Positions 46,601-61,460 of a DNA stretch of 64,000 nucleotides are shown here, piece by piece (position 1 is the first letter of the stretch; each line of letters begins with the position of its first letter). The notes beneath the pieces were generated by a model that was not told the DNA's origin, ran no database searches, and was given only the letters and a program-made list of their open reading frames with translations. Origin of the DNA: Setophaga petechia (lineage: Eukaryota; Chordata; Aves; Passeriformes; Parulidae); contig JANCRA010000003.1 of NCBI GenBank assembly GCA_024362935.1, forward strand, positions 42,779,291 through 42,843,290. Direction: 5' to 3'. The position numbers and the translations under genes are program-made.

Positions 46601-49600
46601 CAAATGTTCTCTGTAGCATTCATATCACAATGACTGCTGACTGCTTGTGCTGAGCCCTGTGCTGTGCCAAGCAGTGCAGGAAATTACTGTAAGCACTGCT
46701 GGCAAACAAAGATGCTGATCCAAGAGGAGAGAAATGCTCATGGTGGGATCTGAGGGGCCAGACACCATGGTGACAGTCCATTAGTGCACTGTGTATTGAG
46801 CTAGCAGTGTGTCTGTGCCATAGGGCACACTGAAACACTCCCAGTTTGCCCAGTCAGCAGCTGCAGGTGGCAAAACAACATCTTGTGGGTTGTATCCCAC
46901 TTGGGGGGGATATGCAGCAGCAGATTTGGAAGAGTAGCATGTCTTGTTATTAGCTATTGCTTGGATGGCCTGAGAGACACAAAAGCCTTATATGTTCATT
47001 GAAATTATTTGCTTTGCTTTATCATCATGTAAGGGGTTTGGCTCTGCTCTCCAGCTGCCCTCTTATGCAGAAGCAGTTGCCAGCCTTTCCAGAAATTACT
47101 GTGATTTTCTTCATCTCCCACTTGGCACTGTCTAAAGTGGCTTTTCAGCAGATAGGAATTCAACACTTTTGGATGTGCGATCCATTTAAGGTAGTTCAGG
47201 ATCTGAAAACTGAGAGAGTTTTTGACAATCAGAGGTTTCCTTGTTTAGCTGCTATTAAAGCAACTGTTACTTCGATTTCAATTTATTTTTCTTTGAGGAG
47301 AGGGGATTGCATATCCAAGCCATTGTGGTCTATATGCAGTATTAACTTTCTGAGTCTCACTAAATGTTCCTTTATTCCATTATAGTCTAAGCTAAAACTT
47401 TTGGTCTAATTACATCTTTACAAAACTTCACTGTGAATCCCTTTGAAATCTGCACCATTTTTATGGGATTTGGTTCAATTCTCTTTTACCCCAGGGTGTG
47501 TGATCTGAGACATACTGAAGTCATTGTGTTTCCTTTGAGTTTGGTTTTAAATCAAGCTCCGGGTAAAGAAATTTGTAGAGGAAGGAAGGAAGGAAAGCCC
47601 CAGAAACCTAGAAGATTCCTGCAGGATATGCCTTTAAAAGACCCTGAATAATTAGAAATCCCCTTGGAAAAGCCATCTGGGGAGCATCTGAGCAATGCTT
47701 ACAGGAGGCCAGAGTCTTAAATGCTGTTCTGAGACTTTTAAAAAAGGGGAGATGAAAGACAGAAATGGTTATTAAAGCTGAGGATGTTCATGTATCAGAT
47801 GTTTAAACTTACTTCCTACAGAAGCTTGGAGGGGTTTTTTTTCTGCTATAAAGCTGTATAACAGATTCTGTCTTGTGTGTGATGGGTTTTTCCCCCCTTC
47901 CCTTTCCAACTGTCCGGACACAGTTGGATTTGAGACAGATGATAGATCAATTCTTCCGGCTAAAATTTTCCAGTGCAGTCCTGGTGGTTTCCCAGTCTTT
48001 CAGGAATTCCTTTTCATGACAGAAAGAGGCCTTCTTCTGAATCTAGTGATGTTTAGAAAAGAAATTTTTAAAGCATTTGTTGAATGACTCCTTTTGGTAA
48101 CCGGAGGAGGCTGTGGTTGGTGACACCAGGCTCACACCTCACCCTACACCCACGTGTGTTCTCATTGCATGTGATTACACGGTCTGGGATGTGCAATTGC
48201 CTGATTGTAATCTGTACACCCTAACAAAAGTTGCATCATTTTCATTTTGCCTGAGTGCTGTGTGGCAAGCACTTTGCAGACAGAGGCTCTTGGCCCTTGA
48301 AGGATTATATAATTTTTTTCCTGTACTTTTGTCAGATTAGTATTTTTTAATTTTTTTTTTTCTTGGAGAGGAAGGTTACAATAGCTACAACAGTACATTC
48401 AAGGTGCAAAACTGCTCTGAATAGCAGTGGAGCTGAATTGTTTCAAGGTTTTTCAGAACACAAACTCTTCCTTGAATATTGTAGTATCCAGTGTAAGCAA
48501 ATGCTATTTGTTCTTCTCCAGCTATGTTGGTGAGAGGCTGGGTGCCCACTGGGAGAAGCAATCCAGAGCCCTGTGCATTAGTCACTTACCTCAGCTTAAC
48601 AGGACCCAAGGTCAGGTGATGGAAAAAGGAGTGACAAATACCTACCAGGAATAATCCAGCTGGGAGATAAGGCCTCACCTCTCCCTGGAGGATGTGCAGG
48701 GAGCTCAGTGGTGGCACCCAGTGAGGGGGAAAGTGCAGGAATGCAAATGGCATGCTCTGGCAGGGCAGTGAAGCCATCTGATGGCACACTCAGGCACTCT
48801 CTTGCTGGGAACTGGGATCTATTTTGGGGCTTTGGAAAAGAGCCATCCAAAAGTAAATGTTTAGTCAGCCTTGCAAGCTGTCTGAAATGCGTGACGTGCC
48901 TGTGACAGGGTGATTTTATGGGGATCAGGCTGACCTTTCTTTGTCAAATGTGATTCTGCTAGAAAGAAAATCTACAGACAAAAGAGTTGATAAGGTGTGG
49001 GAGAATTTTAGTTGTCTGTTCTTGAGAGCTGAGCTGTAGGGGAGAAAAGGGAGTCTGCTTCTTCTGCAAGCATTCATAAAGGGCATGGGGGGCTTTCCCT
49101 GACATGGTGGTTGTACCCTTCAAAGCCCTAAATCTGTGAATTTGGCACAAAAATTGGGATTGCTGCCAATATTTCTCTCACAGGCATTGAGAGTGGAACC
49201 ACTGGGCTTTGAGTTAGGGCAGGCTTCTTGCTTTGACAGGAGCTGTTCCTGTGAGGGCAGGGAGAAGGGAGTGCAGAGACAAGCTGGGCTTGGTCACAGT
49301 GCTGAGGATGCTGTGGCTGCTGGAGCAGATGAGGATGCCAGGGAACAAGAGCCAGCTCTTGAGGGGAGCATGGTGGGCCCACAGCAGGGCAGTGGGTGCT
49401 GTGGGGTGAGAGGAACACAGGGCACCTGTGTTCAGCAGCTGAGCACAATGACTTGACCAAAACCAGGCTGAAAGTGGAAAGCCAAATCTCCAGACTCTGG
49501 CTTTTGGAAACCTGTAGCTCCAACTGTGGGTTGGGTTTGGGGCTGGGTTGTACTTCATCTGGGAGAGGAGAGAGTTACAAAATGTGGATCTGGGTTCAGG

Positions 49601-52600
49601 TTACCGTTCTGCTCCCCTGGGCTATTCCAGGTGTTCAAATATGAACTCTTGGCCCAGGCCCATCTCTAATTAGGCGTATTCTTTAAAAGTATTTTCCTTC
49701 CTTGGCTCCTGTGCTCTTGGCTTGTCTCCACTAGCCCTCTTTGCTGTGCTAGAGCACGGTTTGCTGGGTATATTAATTGAACTGTTTACACACCTGGTTT
49801 CCTGCAAGAATAGACACCTAGCTCCTTCTTTTGAAAAGACAAGCCCAGAGGCTGTAAACAGGGATTGTGCTATGTCTGGAAAAGCTGAACTGCTGCTTAT
49901 CTGCCCTCCCTGGGGCTGTGGGAGCAGCAGCAGCAGCAGCTGCTGCAGACATGGGTCAGTTGAGCACAGAAACCAGCCTGTACACTCTTCCCACCAGTCC
50001 TGTCCTGCCACCCAGCTCAGGTCCTCTAGCAGCTGAGGAGTCACCTTCTTTGCAGGACTATTCCCTTTTATTGTGGCAGTCACAGGAGAGGCCCCAGCTA
50101 GCATTTGGGTCAGCCCAGTTGCAAATTTTGTGTTGTGTGTGAAAGCTGGGGTGCCATCCTGCAGTTATGTCCTGTGCAGGATGGCTGAGGGTATCCTTCC
50201 TCTCTTTTGATGGCTTTACCTTCCAAGGTTAGTTTCTGTTGAAGGTCCCCAAAAGCACTGGTGTGTTCATCACCCATTTTACTTTTTTAGTCATGGCCAA
50301 GAGACATCTTTCATAAAACATTGTGCGGCTCAAAGAATGGCTCTGGAAAACAAGGTTGGTAAGACTTATGTGGTGCAGGGCAGATGGAATCATCCCTCAT
50401 GATCTCTTTGGGTTTAAAAGGTATAAGCATAAACATGTGCCATTGCACAGTTTTGCTTTCAAAGTATAAGAGGATTACCTTAAAATACGCTGATTTTTGT
50501 GGTTGTGCTCTCCACCCCTGAAGCCTGCAGCTGCTGTGTTAATGAGTGAGTTGAGTTTTACTTTGCTGTTTCATCTCTTTGCTGAACATGACTTGCACTT
50601 CAGCTGGAAGGTACCAGCTGACCCCTGTTAAGGCTATGAGCTGGGAAGATTGGTGTGCTGTGCTGCTGGTGTGGCACAGACCATGGAATGTGGTGCTGAG
50701 GAGCTGGCCCTTGGAATCTTTAACTCTCTGCACTGCTCCAGGTTTCCAAATCTGATGAAGGCCTCTGGAGGAGTCCCCCCAGGGCAGGCCCTGGGGAAGG
50801 GGCATGCAGATCAACAGGCTGGGAATAGGGAACAGGAAACCAGATGCACCTTAGGGCAAAATTTGATATCCAAATTCCAGTCCAGCTAGGAATGGCAATT
50901 GCTGCTGTTCCCAAAGCACTGGCCTAGACTCTAAAAGCTCAAAGCAGACACAAAGTCATCCACTGGGAAATGCAAGAAGGCATGATAGCAGCTTTTTGCT
51001 GCTTGTGGTGCAGGAGAACACTGGCAACTCTACCCAGGAGCAGCACAGCTCCCCTAATCACCCAGCAAGCAGCGACTTTGTCGTTGAACTTTATGTTGGC
51101 GTTGATCCCTGCCTGGCTGCTGAGTGTTGGTTACAGGCCATGAGTGATACAAGCTGTAGCGGCTGGGAAATGTCAGCTCTGGAAAAGGGGCCTGAAAGGA
51201 CAAAGGTGACAGGTACTTTTGTCCAGGCTTGTGTCAAAACCCCTCAGAGAGGAAGAGAAGGCTTATGCTATCGCTCTGCTCACCTTCCCTCCTGTGCAAT
51301 CAGGTCATTCTGCCAAAATCAGGAATTGGGGCTTTTGCAGGAGCCCAGTGGCTACCTGCAGCCAGCATGCCGCAGCACAGCCGCTCACACTGCGCTCCCT
51401 GCTCCTGCTAATGCTATCAAATCAAGCAGGAAATTATTTTTGGAGCAGTGAAGCATGTTGAAACCCAGCAGAAGGCAGCTGTTTGTGTAACCAGAGTTGT
51501 GGGAGAGCTGCCTCCCTTGTTGCCAAGCGCTCGACTTCCTATCCTGGTGAGAAACGGCTTCCCCGCTCCCGGCAGCGTGAGCGAATCCCCTTAGCCTTGG
51601 GAGGCTGGGCTTGGTCCAGCATCCATCCTTCCTGCAGCGCCTGCTTCACTGCTCTGAAAGTCCCCAGATGCTTTTTTGGGGTGGGGGGTGTCTGAACTAG
51701 CTGATTCTTACTCCTTAGATCACTGCTCAACCCTCTCCTTAAAAACAAGCTACTCCCAAAACAAAGGGTTTCCTCCAGAATTTCAAATGTGTTTCGGTTA
51801 TCTCTCAGCAGAGGTCCATGTCTGGCAAACAGCCCATGCTGGAAGGGGAACAATAGCTCTGCCTCAGTCTGATCATCTGCACCATGTGTTTACACCCTGG
51901 CTGCGTTTCCAGCACCAGTTTGGTGCCCTGGCGGCACACACAGTCCTTCACAGGGATGTGCCCTGGCACGCAGCTCCTCTGGCTGCACTTCAGCACCTCC
52001 TTTTCAGTGTAGCTCTTTCAGGAGCTCCCAAGTGTCTAACGGGGCTAGGGTTGTTATCTTTTTTTCTTTTTTTTTTTTGGAGGGGGGCTGGGGGCATGGT
52101 CTTGGCATGCTGCTTCTTTTTCGCTCTCTAGCAGTACCGTTTCTGCCTTTTCTTTCTGCTCCATCACTGCAAGCTGGTGTCCAGGCACTGGCCTCACCTC
52201 CACCTGTATGTTGATGTTTCTCTTACCCAAACAGGTCTCTCACCCTGGGCTCTGCCTGCTTCTTATTCCCTCATACCAGAGCAGAAATAAATCCTTCAGC
52301 ACTTTAGTGAAATGCTGTGCCCCATAAAATGGCATTGCTAATGTGGGATTGCGTTAGCCAGAAAGAATGAGATAAAGCCATGGCTGCAGAGACGGGGCTT
52401 AAATTCCTGCCCCCAAAATGTGATGCTGGTGTACAGAAGGGAAGGACTAAGTCAGTGCAGAGAGGTTTCGAAAGCCACCATGTGGGTATAAAGCCTTTTT
52501 TGTTTGTGGAATTATTATGTCACCCCTCAGTCATGCAAATGTCGCCCCAGAAGAAAGACTTCTTCACATTGGTGCCCCGTTCTGGAGAAGTCCCTCCCTG

Positions 52601-55600
52601 ATTATTCATGACCGCTGACTCCTTTAGCCGTGTGCCCCTTTCCTGAGGGCTGCGGGGTGGAAAGAAATTCCCTGACGTTGTGAAAGGCAGGAAAAAATCC
52701 AGTGTACCCGAAATGACTCAGTCTGAAATATTTATGGCTTTTCAATAGGGTAATTAAAATCTCATGCATCCCAGTTATGGTAAAAAAGGTATCTGTCCTG
52801 TGCCAGGCTGTAGCTTGTAACAGTGACATGAATGTATGTCAGCAATGAGAGCTGGGATGATGGACAGGTGATTTCCATACTCTATCAAAGTCTTGGTGTT
52901 AAGCAGATTAAAAAATAATTTTTAAAGCCACTGTTATTTCACTTAATCATAACTTTTCAGCACAAGTGCTGGACATCTTCTGTGTGGTTTGGTACTAGAT
53001 GATGGAGCCTTTTGTTTCTGTCTGTTCCATCCATGTCTACATTTGCAGCTATCTAATGTTTTGCTGTCTAGGGCTGTTTAACACATTATTTTAGTTGAAG
53101 ATCCAATTATTTTCCCCTTGCTACTTAATTGGTCCCTGTGGCATCATTTTTCCTTGTGCCTTTGGTTTTGCTTTGTTTGGTTTGTAAGGGACACAGCACA
53201 GAGTGGGAACACCCTTGGACACCTCCCTGCTCCATCTTGAGTGTTCTTTCTGCCTTGTCTTTCAGCTCTCTCTCTTTTCTTTGTCCCCTCCATTGGCCTG
53301 AAGGGATGAAAGAAAAAGCTTTGAAAACTCTCCTGTTTGGTGCCTGCTTTAACTGGTCACTCAGGCTTTGCCTGATCCAAAGACATCCTTAGTCTACAGT
53401 GTTTTATCCCAAATTTCTTGGGACCTAAACTGAAGCATTTATTAAGATGTACCCCAAAAGGGAATTACATTTCCTGACAATAAAATCCAGCCCATGAAAT
53501 GAAGTTAGCATGAGCCTTGGAGACAATGCAAAGAAAGGAACAGCTGCGGAGTGTGAGCAGCAGTACATTAAATCGATCAGTTTGAAATTCTAAGGTCGGT
53601 CCTGCCTCAGATGAATGTCATAGTTGCGTCTGAATGGTACCTCTATTTCTCTGCTGATATTTTACCAAAGTGTTGCTGTAGGGAAGGGTTTAATTTTACT
53701 TCGTCACCTTATCTCTGAGAACCACTTCAGTTCCGTTTCCATGACGTCCCTGAGAAGCGTAAGACTAGAAAGGGATTTATTGTGTCTTTGAACTGCCTTT
53801 TGCTCTGAGGAATGAGGATATAATTGTAACGTAGGAAGGACAAACTGAGCATGTTCAGGCTTGTCCTGCCTGATCTTTCCCTGTTGCTTTTTTTTCCTTT
53901 GCCCCTTGCAGCTAGAACTCATGACTGGGGACTTTCCAGCCGATAAAGTCTTGGCTGGCCTCGGGGCTAATTTGCTCCTGGCAAAACCAGCTCTCTGGCC
54001 GGCTGGATGTGCAGGTTCTTTTGATGCCAACAGGACCAGGGTTTGCCACTCTTTTTCTGCCCCCAGAACATCCATCTCTCACTGTTCACATCTGTGGGAT
54101 GAGTACAGAGGGAGTCTCAGGCAGATGGCTTTCATGTTCCCTCTGGGATAAATTTTTCTACGTGTTTGTTGATCTTTGAGTACTCTCTTCTCTCTTGGTT
54201 ATGTTTGGATTTTACAAGAAGTAGGTCTGGGGAAGAAATTAAAGGTATATATTAACCAGACTTAAAGCAACTCACAAAGAACATCCCCAGAGCCTTCAAA
54301 TTCCACAGTGCTTTGCTTTTAGGACATGATAGTATCTGTGTAGTTGAAATGCAGTGTTTGTTGGCTGTGTCTGTAAATACAAAAAGTTGTGCTTAGTTTG
54401 TATAATTTAATTTTTAAAAATACCCTTTTTTGGAGGCTACTACTAGACTTAATCTGAAGCAAGGATTAAAGGTAAAGATGTGAGTACCAAACTCACCACC
54501 TTTTTTACTCAACTGCCGCTATCTTACAATTTATTCAAGAGAAGTGAATTTCAGGTCCTTTCCTACTGCTAATCCCTGTTTCTGTGTTCTGGCTGGGCTC
54601 TTTCTATTGTGTGCTGCCCTTATGATGGGGATTCGCAGCCATCACACCTGTGCCGCTGATGTTGGGCCTGATCTTAAGCCATTTTCAGTTTTACTGAGTT
54701 TCATCTTCTCCATGATGCCCGCAGTTGATCTTTTCCAGCCCCTTTTGTATGACAGCCTCTGCTGCAGCTGGGATTGCAGCTTTTATTACTAATTCCTCAG
54801 GATCTTCATAGCTTGTTTTACTCTCACCCTGTGGTTTTTACTCAGTCCTTCCTCAGACAAGTTTCCACTGACTCAAATTCATGCTTAAATTGAGTCAGGG
54901 CTCTAGGATGTGTCCCCGGGGCGAAGCCTGTTCCTGGGGCACCTGGTTCTTGTGGAGCTGGGCCAGCTGACACCAGTGTGCAACATCAAGGCTCCCGGGA
55001 GGAATTCTTGGAACAATAATAGGGATGTCACACATTTTCAAAACCTACATGTGTGTGCATCTCTCACTAAGTGGTGTTGTAATGTGTAGGTGCTGCTGTT
55101 GTGTTGTCAGGGTGCAGCGAGACACAGCAAGCTGTGGATTCCCCTTGCATCACTGTTGTGGCTGGAGCAGAAAATGGCTCTTGGGGGATCCAGGGAAAAG
55201 AAAGAGGAGAGGAGAATTGGGGTACTCTGGTCGGAGCACTAAACTTGCATGCGAGACACCTGATTATTAAGGCTTTTTCTTTCCACCATGGTCTTTATGG
55301 GATCTTACTAGAGCATTCAGGTTTTCTGTGAGTACATCCAGGCTGTTTGCAACACCACTACCCACAGCTGCCATTGCATTGGGTCTGTTTCTGTAGGTAA
55401 GAAAGGAAAACTTTATAACAAATCTCTTACAAGGACTGATGCAGTCTGGGGATTTGTGTACTTTGGACATCCCAGTATTTCCCTGGTGCTGTACAGATGT
55501 ACGTCCAACAGGTTGACAGCACTCTGAAGTCCTTGTTTCCATAGTTTTGCCCTGCTGAAAGTAAAATTGATGTGAATTGAAAATGTAATTTCCCCCCTGT

Positions 55601-58600
55601 GCACTGAAAAGAAAAAAGCCAACAATCTCAAGGTAAATAATTTCCTAATCAATAAGTTTATCTGTTTAACTGGACCTCTTTGGTGCACTGAAAGCAGCCA
55701 GCTTCTGCAAGGCTCCAGGATATCACAAACACCAGTCTGAAATCATCAGCGCTGCTGGCCACTAAATAACATGGCCCCTTGCTGCCTTCATAGCACCTGA
55801 AATACAGGTGTTCCCTAGGATGTCCTGCCAAAGAAGTGTGTGGCCTCTGGCTCTTGCACCACCTGATGGCTTGAAATGTAAATATTCCAGCCACAGCCCA
55901 AGTGTGCAGCGGGCAGGAGCTTCACCCCACACTGCCACAGCCATGGAGCGCCAGAGGTTTCCAAACTCCTCTGCAAACAGCTGGCAGCTCACACCTCCCT
56001 CACCCCTCCTGATTTCCAACTGCTAATTTGCAATTAAATGCAACTAAAAATACGGTAAACACTCTGCTCCCAGTTTTCCACACGAGTCTGTCAGGTAACT
56101 TGCTGCTGCTGCTGCCATTGGGCGGTGAGCGGAGCGGGCCTGTGCCGTCAGCGGGTGGCTGGGTGGAGAGCTGCCCATGAGGCTGCCTAAGATGTGGTTC
56201 CCACTGAGTGCTCCCACAAACACCAGTTCAGCATAATGCAGCTGATGCTAACTGGCATCCCTGTAGGTGGTCTCTGTAGTGGGGCCAAGATGAAACGTGG
56301 TGTGAAGAAAGAACCGAGCGCTTTCTCTCCCTAAGGGGAGTTCCTTTAACCAAGAGTGAAGGTGTGGGAGGCAGAGCTCGAGATGCAACTGCTGCAGCAG
56401 CTCTGCAGTTAAAGGATGTTCTTGTTCAGGGCTTTGGCAATGCTGGAATCCACCAAAATACCCAGGATGAATAGAAGACCTGGCAATTACGTTCGACTGG
56501 TATGAAATGCATTCAGTTTGCTTTCATTCATTGCTCCAGAATGTGCAAGCAACTTTAGTTAATGTTGAATGTGCTTTTTAACCTAAAAAATTTCCTACTA
56601 TGCTAAACAAAACAGTTGAAAATATCTCCCTCAGTGAGAAGTTTCTTAGCCATTCCTTGGCTAGGGTTTCTCCTACCAACTGTGTAGAGGAGAAAGCTAC
56701 TCCAATTTGCAAATGTGAAACCCAGATCAACCTCCTTTCTGAATATATTTAACATGCAGAAACCATTGTCATTATGGATGAGGGAAACAAAGTACTTAAT
56801 TGAAGGAGTTCAGTAAACAGAGCAGCAGTGAGACCACTCCTGGTTAGAGCATAGGAAGCCTGCCCAAACAAGCAAACTGTGTGCCTTCAGTTAATGGTTT
56901 CGCCCATTATTGAAATGGAGTGACTCACTCATCTCATGCAGACGCCTCCTTTTGGGGTCAAACTCTTCATGAAATCAATTCAGCTGCCCCACAACCCTCA
57001 GGCTTGTCTTTGCTGGAGAAAGGATTGGTTTCAAGGGCCTGTTGTGCAACCAGAGAGGTTGCAGTGGGACGCTGGGAAGTCTCCCACCTGGCCCTTGAAA
57101 TGCCTTATTTGTGACTTTTGGGTATTAGTGTTTCAACACTGCTTCCCATACAAAATTAGTCCTAATGTGTCCTATTTCATTAAAAGGTCTTACTAGACAA
57201 AAGGTGCTGGAGCCCTTGATGAAGCATGGCAAGGTTTTTCACACCTTGAGGAGGGAGGTGTTGGCTGCCACTCCTTGTTCCAAGGCGAGATCAATCTGTG
57301 CCATACCTCTGGTAGGATGCTGCATTTACAGTTACTTACCTCAAGGTACAGAATTAACTTGTTTTGCCAGGGATTACGTAGCTTTAAAATGTCATTCACG
57401 TGAGCACAGTTCTGTTAAGAGATGAATTTTAGGTGTCAGACTTGGCTAGCCAACGACTTCTCTATTTATTTACCTCAAAGCCTGTGGGTGTGGGGTGTGG
57501 AGAGAGTCCTTGCTTTTGTGTGACACAAGGGCTGCTCTCAGGGATCACTGCAGCAGCATTGCTTGCAAAAGGGACTGGCAGAGGGAGAAGCTAGAGTGCC
57601 TTAGTGGGCTGATGCTCGGACACATCCAAGATTGGCTAAATGGGTTGTTACCTGCAGCATCAGCCTATCTGCTCAAAGTCCTGTTGTCTGCTTGCCAGAG
57701 TGTCGAGAAGGCACATCTTTGCAGAAAGACAGAGCATCTGGTCTCTGTGTCTGCTTTTGGAAGGTGGGAGAGGTCCTCTTGGAAGTAGCAGTCACTGCCT
57801 CACTCCTCAGTGCTAGTAAAAAAGGCAGTGGCTTGCCAGGTCTCTCTTCATCCTTTCTTTGCCAAATCCTACCCCTTCCCCTGGCAGGAACTACCTGGAC
57901 CCCACCCCTCATCCTTGGGCAGCAAAATTCAGCTCTGCCCACACACTGCTCTGAGCCAGCTGTGAGTGAGTGAGTGCATCATGATGGGTGAGAGGTAACA
58001 GCTCCAGCCAGTGCCAAGCTTGCAGATCTTCCAAAGCCACTGCTGTGGGTCGAGACTTGGCGTGCTGGAGTGCAGCTCAGGTTACTACAGCAAATCCTCA
58101 ACAGCTTCCTGCCTAGCTGAGTCTTTTGGAGTCTGAAGCACTGTAACCTCATAAAAGCTGGAAAAAGCTTGAACTCATTCAGAGATTATTTCACACCACC
58201 TACAGCACTCTATGAAGTCAGACATGCTGTAACGTATAATTAATGATGTGTTTGGTGGTGAGTCACTGAGTAGTCTAGCAAGCTCACCTTCAACCAGTCT
58301 GTGTGTGGGAGTCCTTACCCAGCAACACACCCAAACTGAGCATTTTAATAATTTACCACGTTCTGAGCTTGGAAGAGTAGTTTTTGTTGCTTAATTAGGT
58401 AATTTTAAAAAAATACCCAAAGGCTTTACTACCTGTTAGGGAACGAACCAACATAAAGGAGAAGGTGGGGGAGAACCCCAAAATCTGTTTGTAATACTAA
58501 TTTCTTTGAAGTATCCAAGAAAAAGGTTAAGAGATAGGAGACTGCATCTTTGTGTTATATTCAACAGTCACTTGATAGGATACATGATCATTTCTTGAAC

Positions 58601-59009
58601 TGAAATGTGACATTACCCTTTCCCAGCTGCATGTCCTCCCAAACACAAAGTGAGAGTTGTGCTTGTTCTTATTTATTCTCTGCAATGTTTTAGGGTTGCA
58701 GAAAAAAAAGGCAGCATTTTCCAGGGAATGAATGAGCAAATATGTGCCTGTCTGGCTTGTGACATGGTGATGGGAGACACAGGTTTGATTCCCAGTGTAG
58801 AGAAGGAAATTGCATTTGCCTCTCAATGTGATCTAGTGTCCTTATCCTTTCTCTGACAAAAATCATAGTAAGAATCCTAGTGAAGAGCAAGAGTCAGACA
58901 AACTTGCATAATATATCTCTGATTACTTTTCCAGCCTCCAACTATTTTCAGCTCAGGGGATTTCCTGACATGAATGAGTGAATATGATTCGTGATGCTTT
59001 AGTAATCTT

Positions 59010-59235
59010 CAGTGCATCATTCTTCTAAGTGCTTATCTAATCTCTCCTTGTACCTGTCCAAACCTTTTGCTTCCACAACAACAGTAGCAACAAACTCCAC
59101 AGACCATCATGTTGCAAGAATTAGGCCTTTCTCTTTCTTTTGAATTAGTCTCTGACAGTTTCACTTGGTGCTTCCCAGTTTTTGTGGTGGAAATGACCAT
59201 GTCAGTCACTTCCTAACTGCCTGCTCCAGAAATAA
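59010..59235 (-). mobile_element. Ancient CR1/L3-like LINE fragment
   Basis: Sequence such as AAGTGCTTATCTAATCTCTC, TTGTACCTGTCCAAACC, AACAAACTCCACAGACC, TTAGTCTCTGACAGTTTC and ACTTGGTGCTTCCCAGTTTT resembles the reverse complement of an old amniote CR1/L3-type element. It is too diverged to subclassify from memory. Confidence 0.55.
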
Positions 59236-61357
59236 GCAGCTCAGAAAGCATAATTTCATGTGTGAATTTAGGACTTTTTTAGCCTGCATGCATCTAATCA
59301 AACTTTAAATCTAATCTGTGTTATTGCCCAATCCCTCAGCCATGTGAGGGCCATATGCAATTCCCCACTGGCTGTTCTTTTCCACAATACTCTTTTTGTT
59401 GTGTATTCTCAGGAAATTTTCTTACTTCGCTGCTGTGCCAGATCGATCACAGACAGGTTGAAGAGCACATGTCCCAGCCTCACCAACATTGGGGTTCCTC
59501 TGATGTGAGCACTGACCACCAACACCTACTTTCTGATGCCTATCTCAGCCTGTCCCAGCTCATCCAACATTAGTTAGCACTGCTGGGATCACAGCCAGGT
59601 GTTGCAAGCCCCCGTTCAGGGAGCACAGCTCATACCTGGTCCTTGGCTACACTTCTCCATTCCTCTTTCCACCCTCCATTTAGGCATGCAGGGCGATGTT
59701 GTATAGAAGTGTGAAGAAAGCAATGCCTAAAATAACTAAAATCTTTTGGGGAATGCAGTTTATTCCCCCATTTGTTATAAATTCATGTAGGTGTTCAGGT
59801 GTTCAGTGAACCGAGGCGCCAGTGGGAATGTTGATGGTGTGTGATAGGGAAAAGCAATAATCACACAAACAAGTGAAGCTTTGAATGAGGAAAGTGCAAT
59901 ATTTGGAAATATAGGGTGTTTTATCAGAGAAAAGAGCACATGAGGCTAAATGATACTTGAAATTAGCGGCAGACTATGGGCAAAGCAAGCAGGTCCACTC
60001 ACATCTTACTGAAGGGTGACTGAGATCCCTCTTCTGGCCATCAGCTCAGTGCCGCTGCGCTGGATGGGGCAGCACAAGCCTGGCGTGGCTGCTCCAGCTG
60101 CCTGGGAATTAGCATCCTGCCACAGGGATCACCTTCCCACTCCAGCAGCAGGATCTGCCAGGGCTGGGGCTGGCTTCTTCCAGCTGCTTCTCATTGCTGG
60201 GATTTTCTGTGCAGCAGGTGCTCAGTGGGGAGAGCTCACGTTCATGCTGCAGAGCCCCTGATGGACAGCCAGCCTTATCCATCCATACAGACCACTTTTT
60301 ACCTGGAGAGCTCTACCAAAGGAGGATTTTCCCTGTGGAAGAAGCCCAATGCTTTTTATTCAGTGCCCTGCATTGCCCTGGTGCTTTTTCTTCAAGGCTG
60401 AGTATCAAGACCCACCTGCAACCCTCCTTGTGCTGGGTCAGTGACACACACAGGAGTGGATGTCCCTTAAGGGAAGTTAATCCACAGGTGGCTCCAAGGG
60501 CTGGTGATGGCTGTGAAGTCCAGTTCCTGATGTCCCCAGCACATGGCAGCTCTGATGTACCCCTGGGGTTTCACTCCTGGCTCTTTGCCCTGCTAATGCA
60601 CCAGTGCCAATCTTCAGCACCCCTCCCTCACCCAGTTCTGATGGGAACAGCTCATGGATACTGCCAATTCCCCTCTTCATATTTTTTCCCTTCCGCACCA
60701 CACGAATTTTCCAGATGTGGCTGCCACTAGAAATAAGCTGTTGAATGAGCACTTGTCTGTGGGTGACTCATTCTCACCCTGTGAGGGGCTCTCTGGAGGG
60801 TGTGGACATGAAGTCTCACTCCCTCCTTGGACAGCCTGCAGTGATGTCAAGCTCACCATAGTGAAAAAAAGCCTCCTGCTCTGCTCAAAGCAGTAGCAGC
60901 CAACTTCTGCTGCTCCTCATCTAAAGCATATGTGGCAAAAAGGACAACCTGGTAATGGTTTCCAGTTGCATCAGGAGGGTGAACTCCCCCCTTTTCCTGC
61001 TGATGCGTGGGAGGGGGTGGCTATCTGCTCAAGTTTTGTGTTCTGTGTCAAGAGATGGGGAACACGCTTCTCCATGTCTCTGTGTGATGTTTTTTCCATG
61101 AGGACGGGAGTAGGAGCTGCAGAAAGGAAGACTCGGGGGTGTTTTGTTTTCCTCTCAAAGGCATGGATAATGTGATGGGTGGTCCTGCTCTGGTTTTGTT
61201 GCCTTGAAGTCTGCTGAGCATTGGGGTGTCTGATTTTATGTGTGTTATTGTGCTGTTTCTTGCCCTGGGCTGTGGAAGCTGGACTAGCTCTGTATATTAG
61301 CATGAACATCCTAGAAAATGTGGGAAAATTCTGTCAGCTCAATAAGTCTTTTTTTGG

Positions 61358-61460
61358 TTGAGGCTTTTGTGGGTTTGTTTTTTTAAGAAGGCTTGGTGGA
61401 ATTTTGTGCTTGGGTTTTTGGGTTTTTTTAGTTGGTTTTTGGTTTGGGTTTTTTTAATAT
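61358..61460. repeat. TG-rich low-complexity stretch
   Basis: Repeated TTTTTGGGTTTTTT and TTGGTTTTTGGTTTGGG blocks. Simple sequence without coding potential. Confidence 0.7.

Noticed and set aside
52010..52131. Hydrophobic frame after an acceptor-like ttttcag
   Set aside because: The hydrophobicity comes from a poly-T run; no family similarity and no donor.
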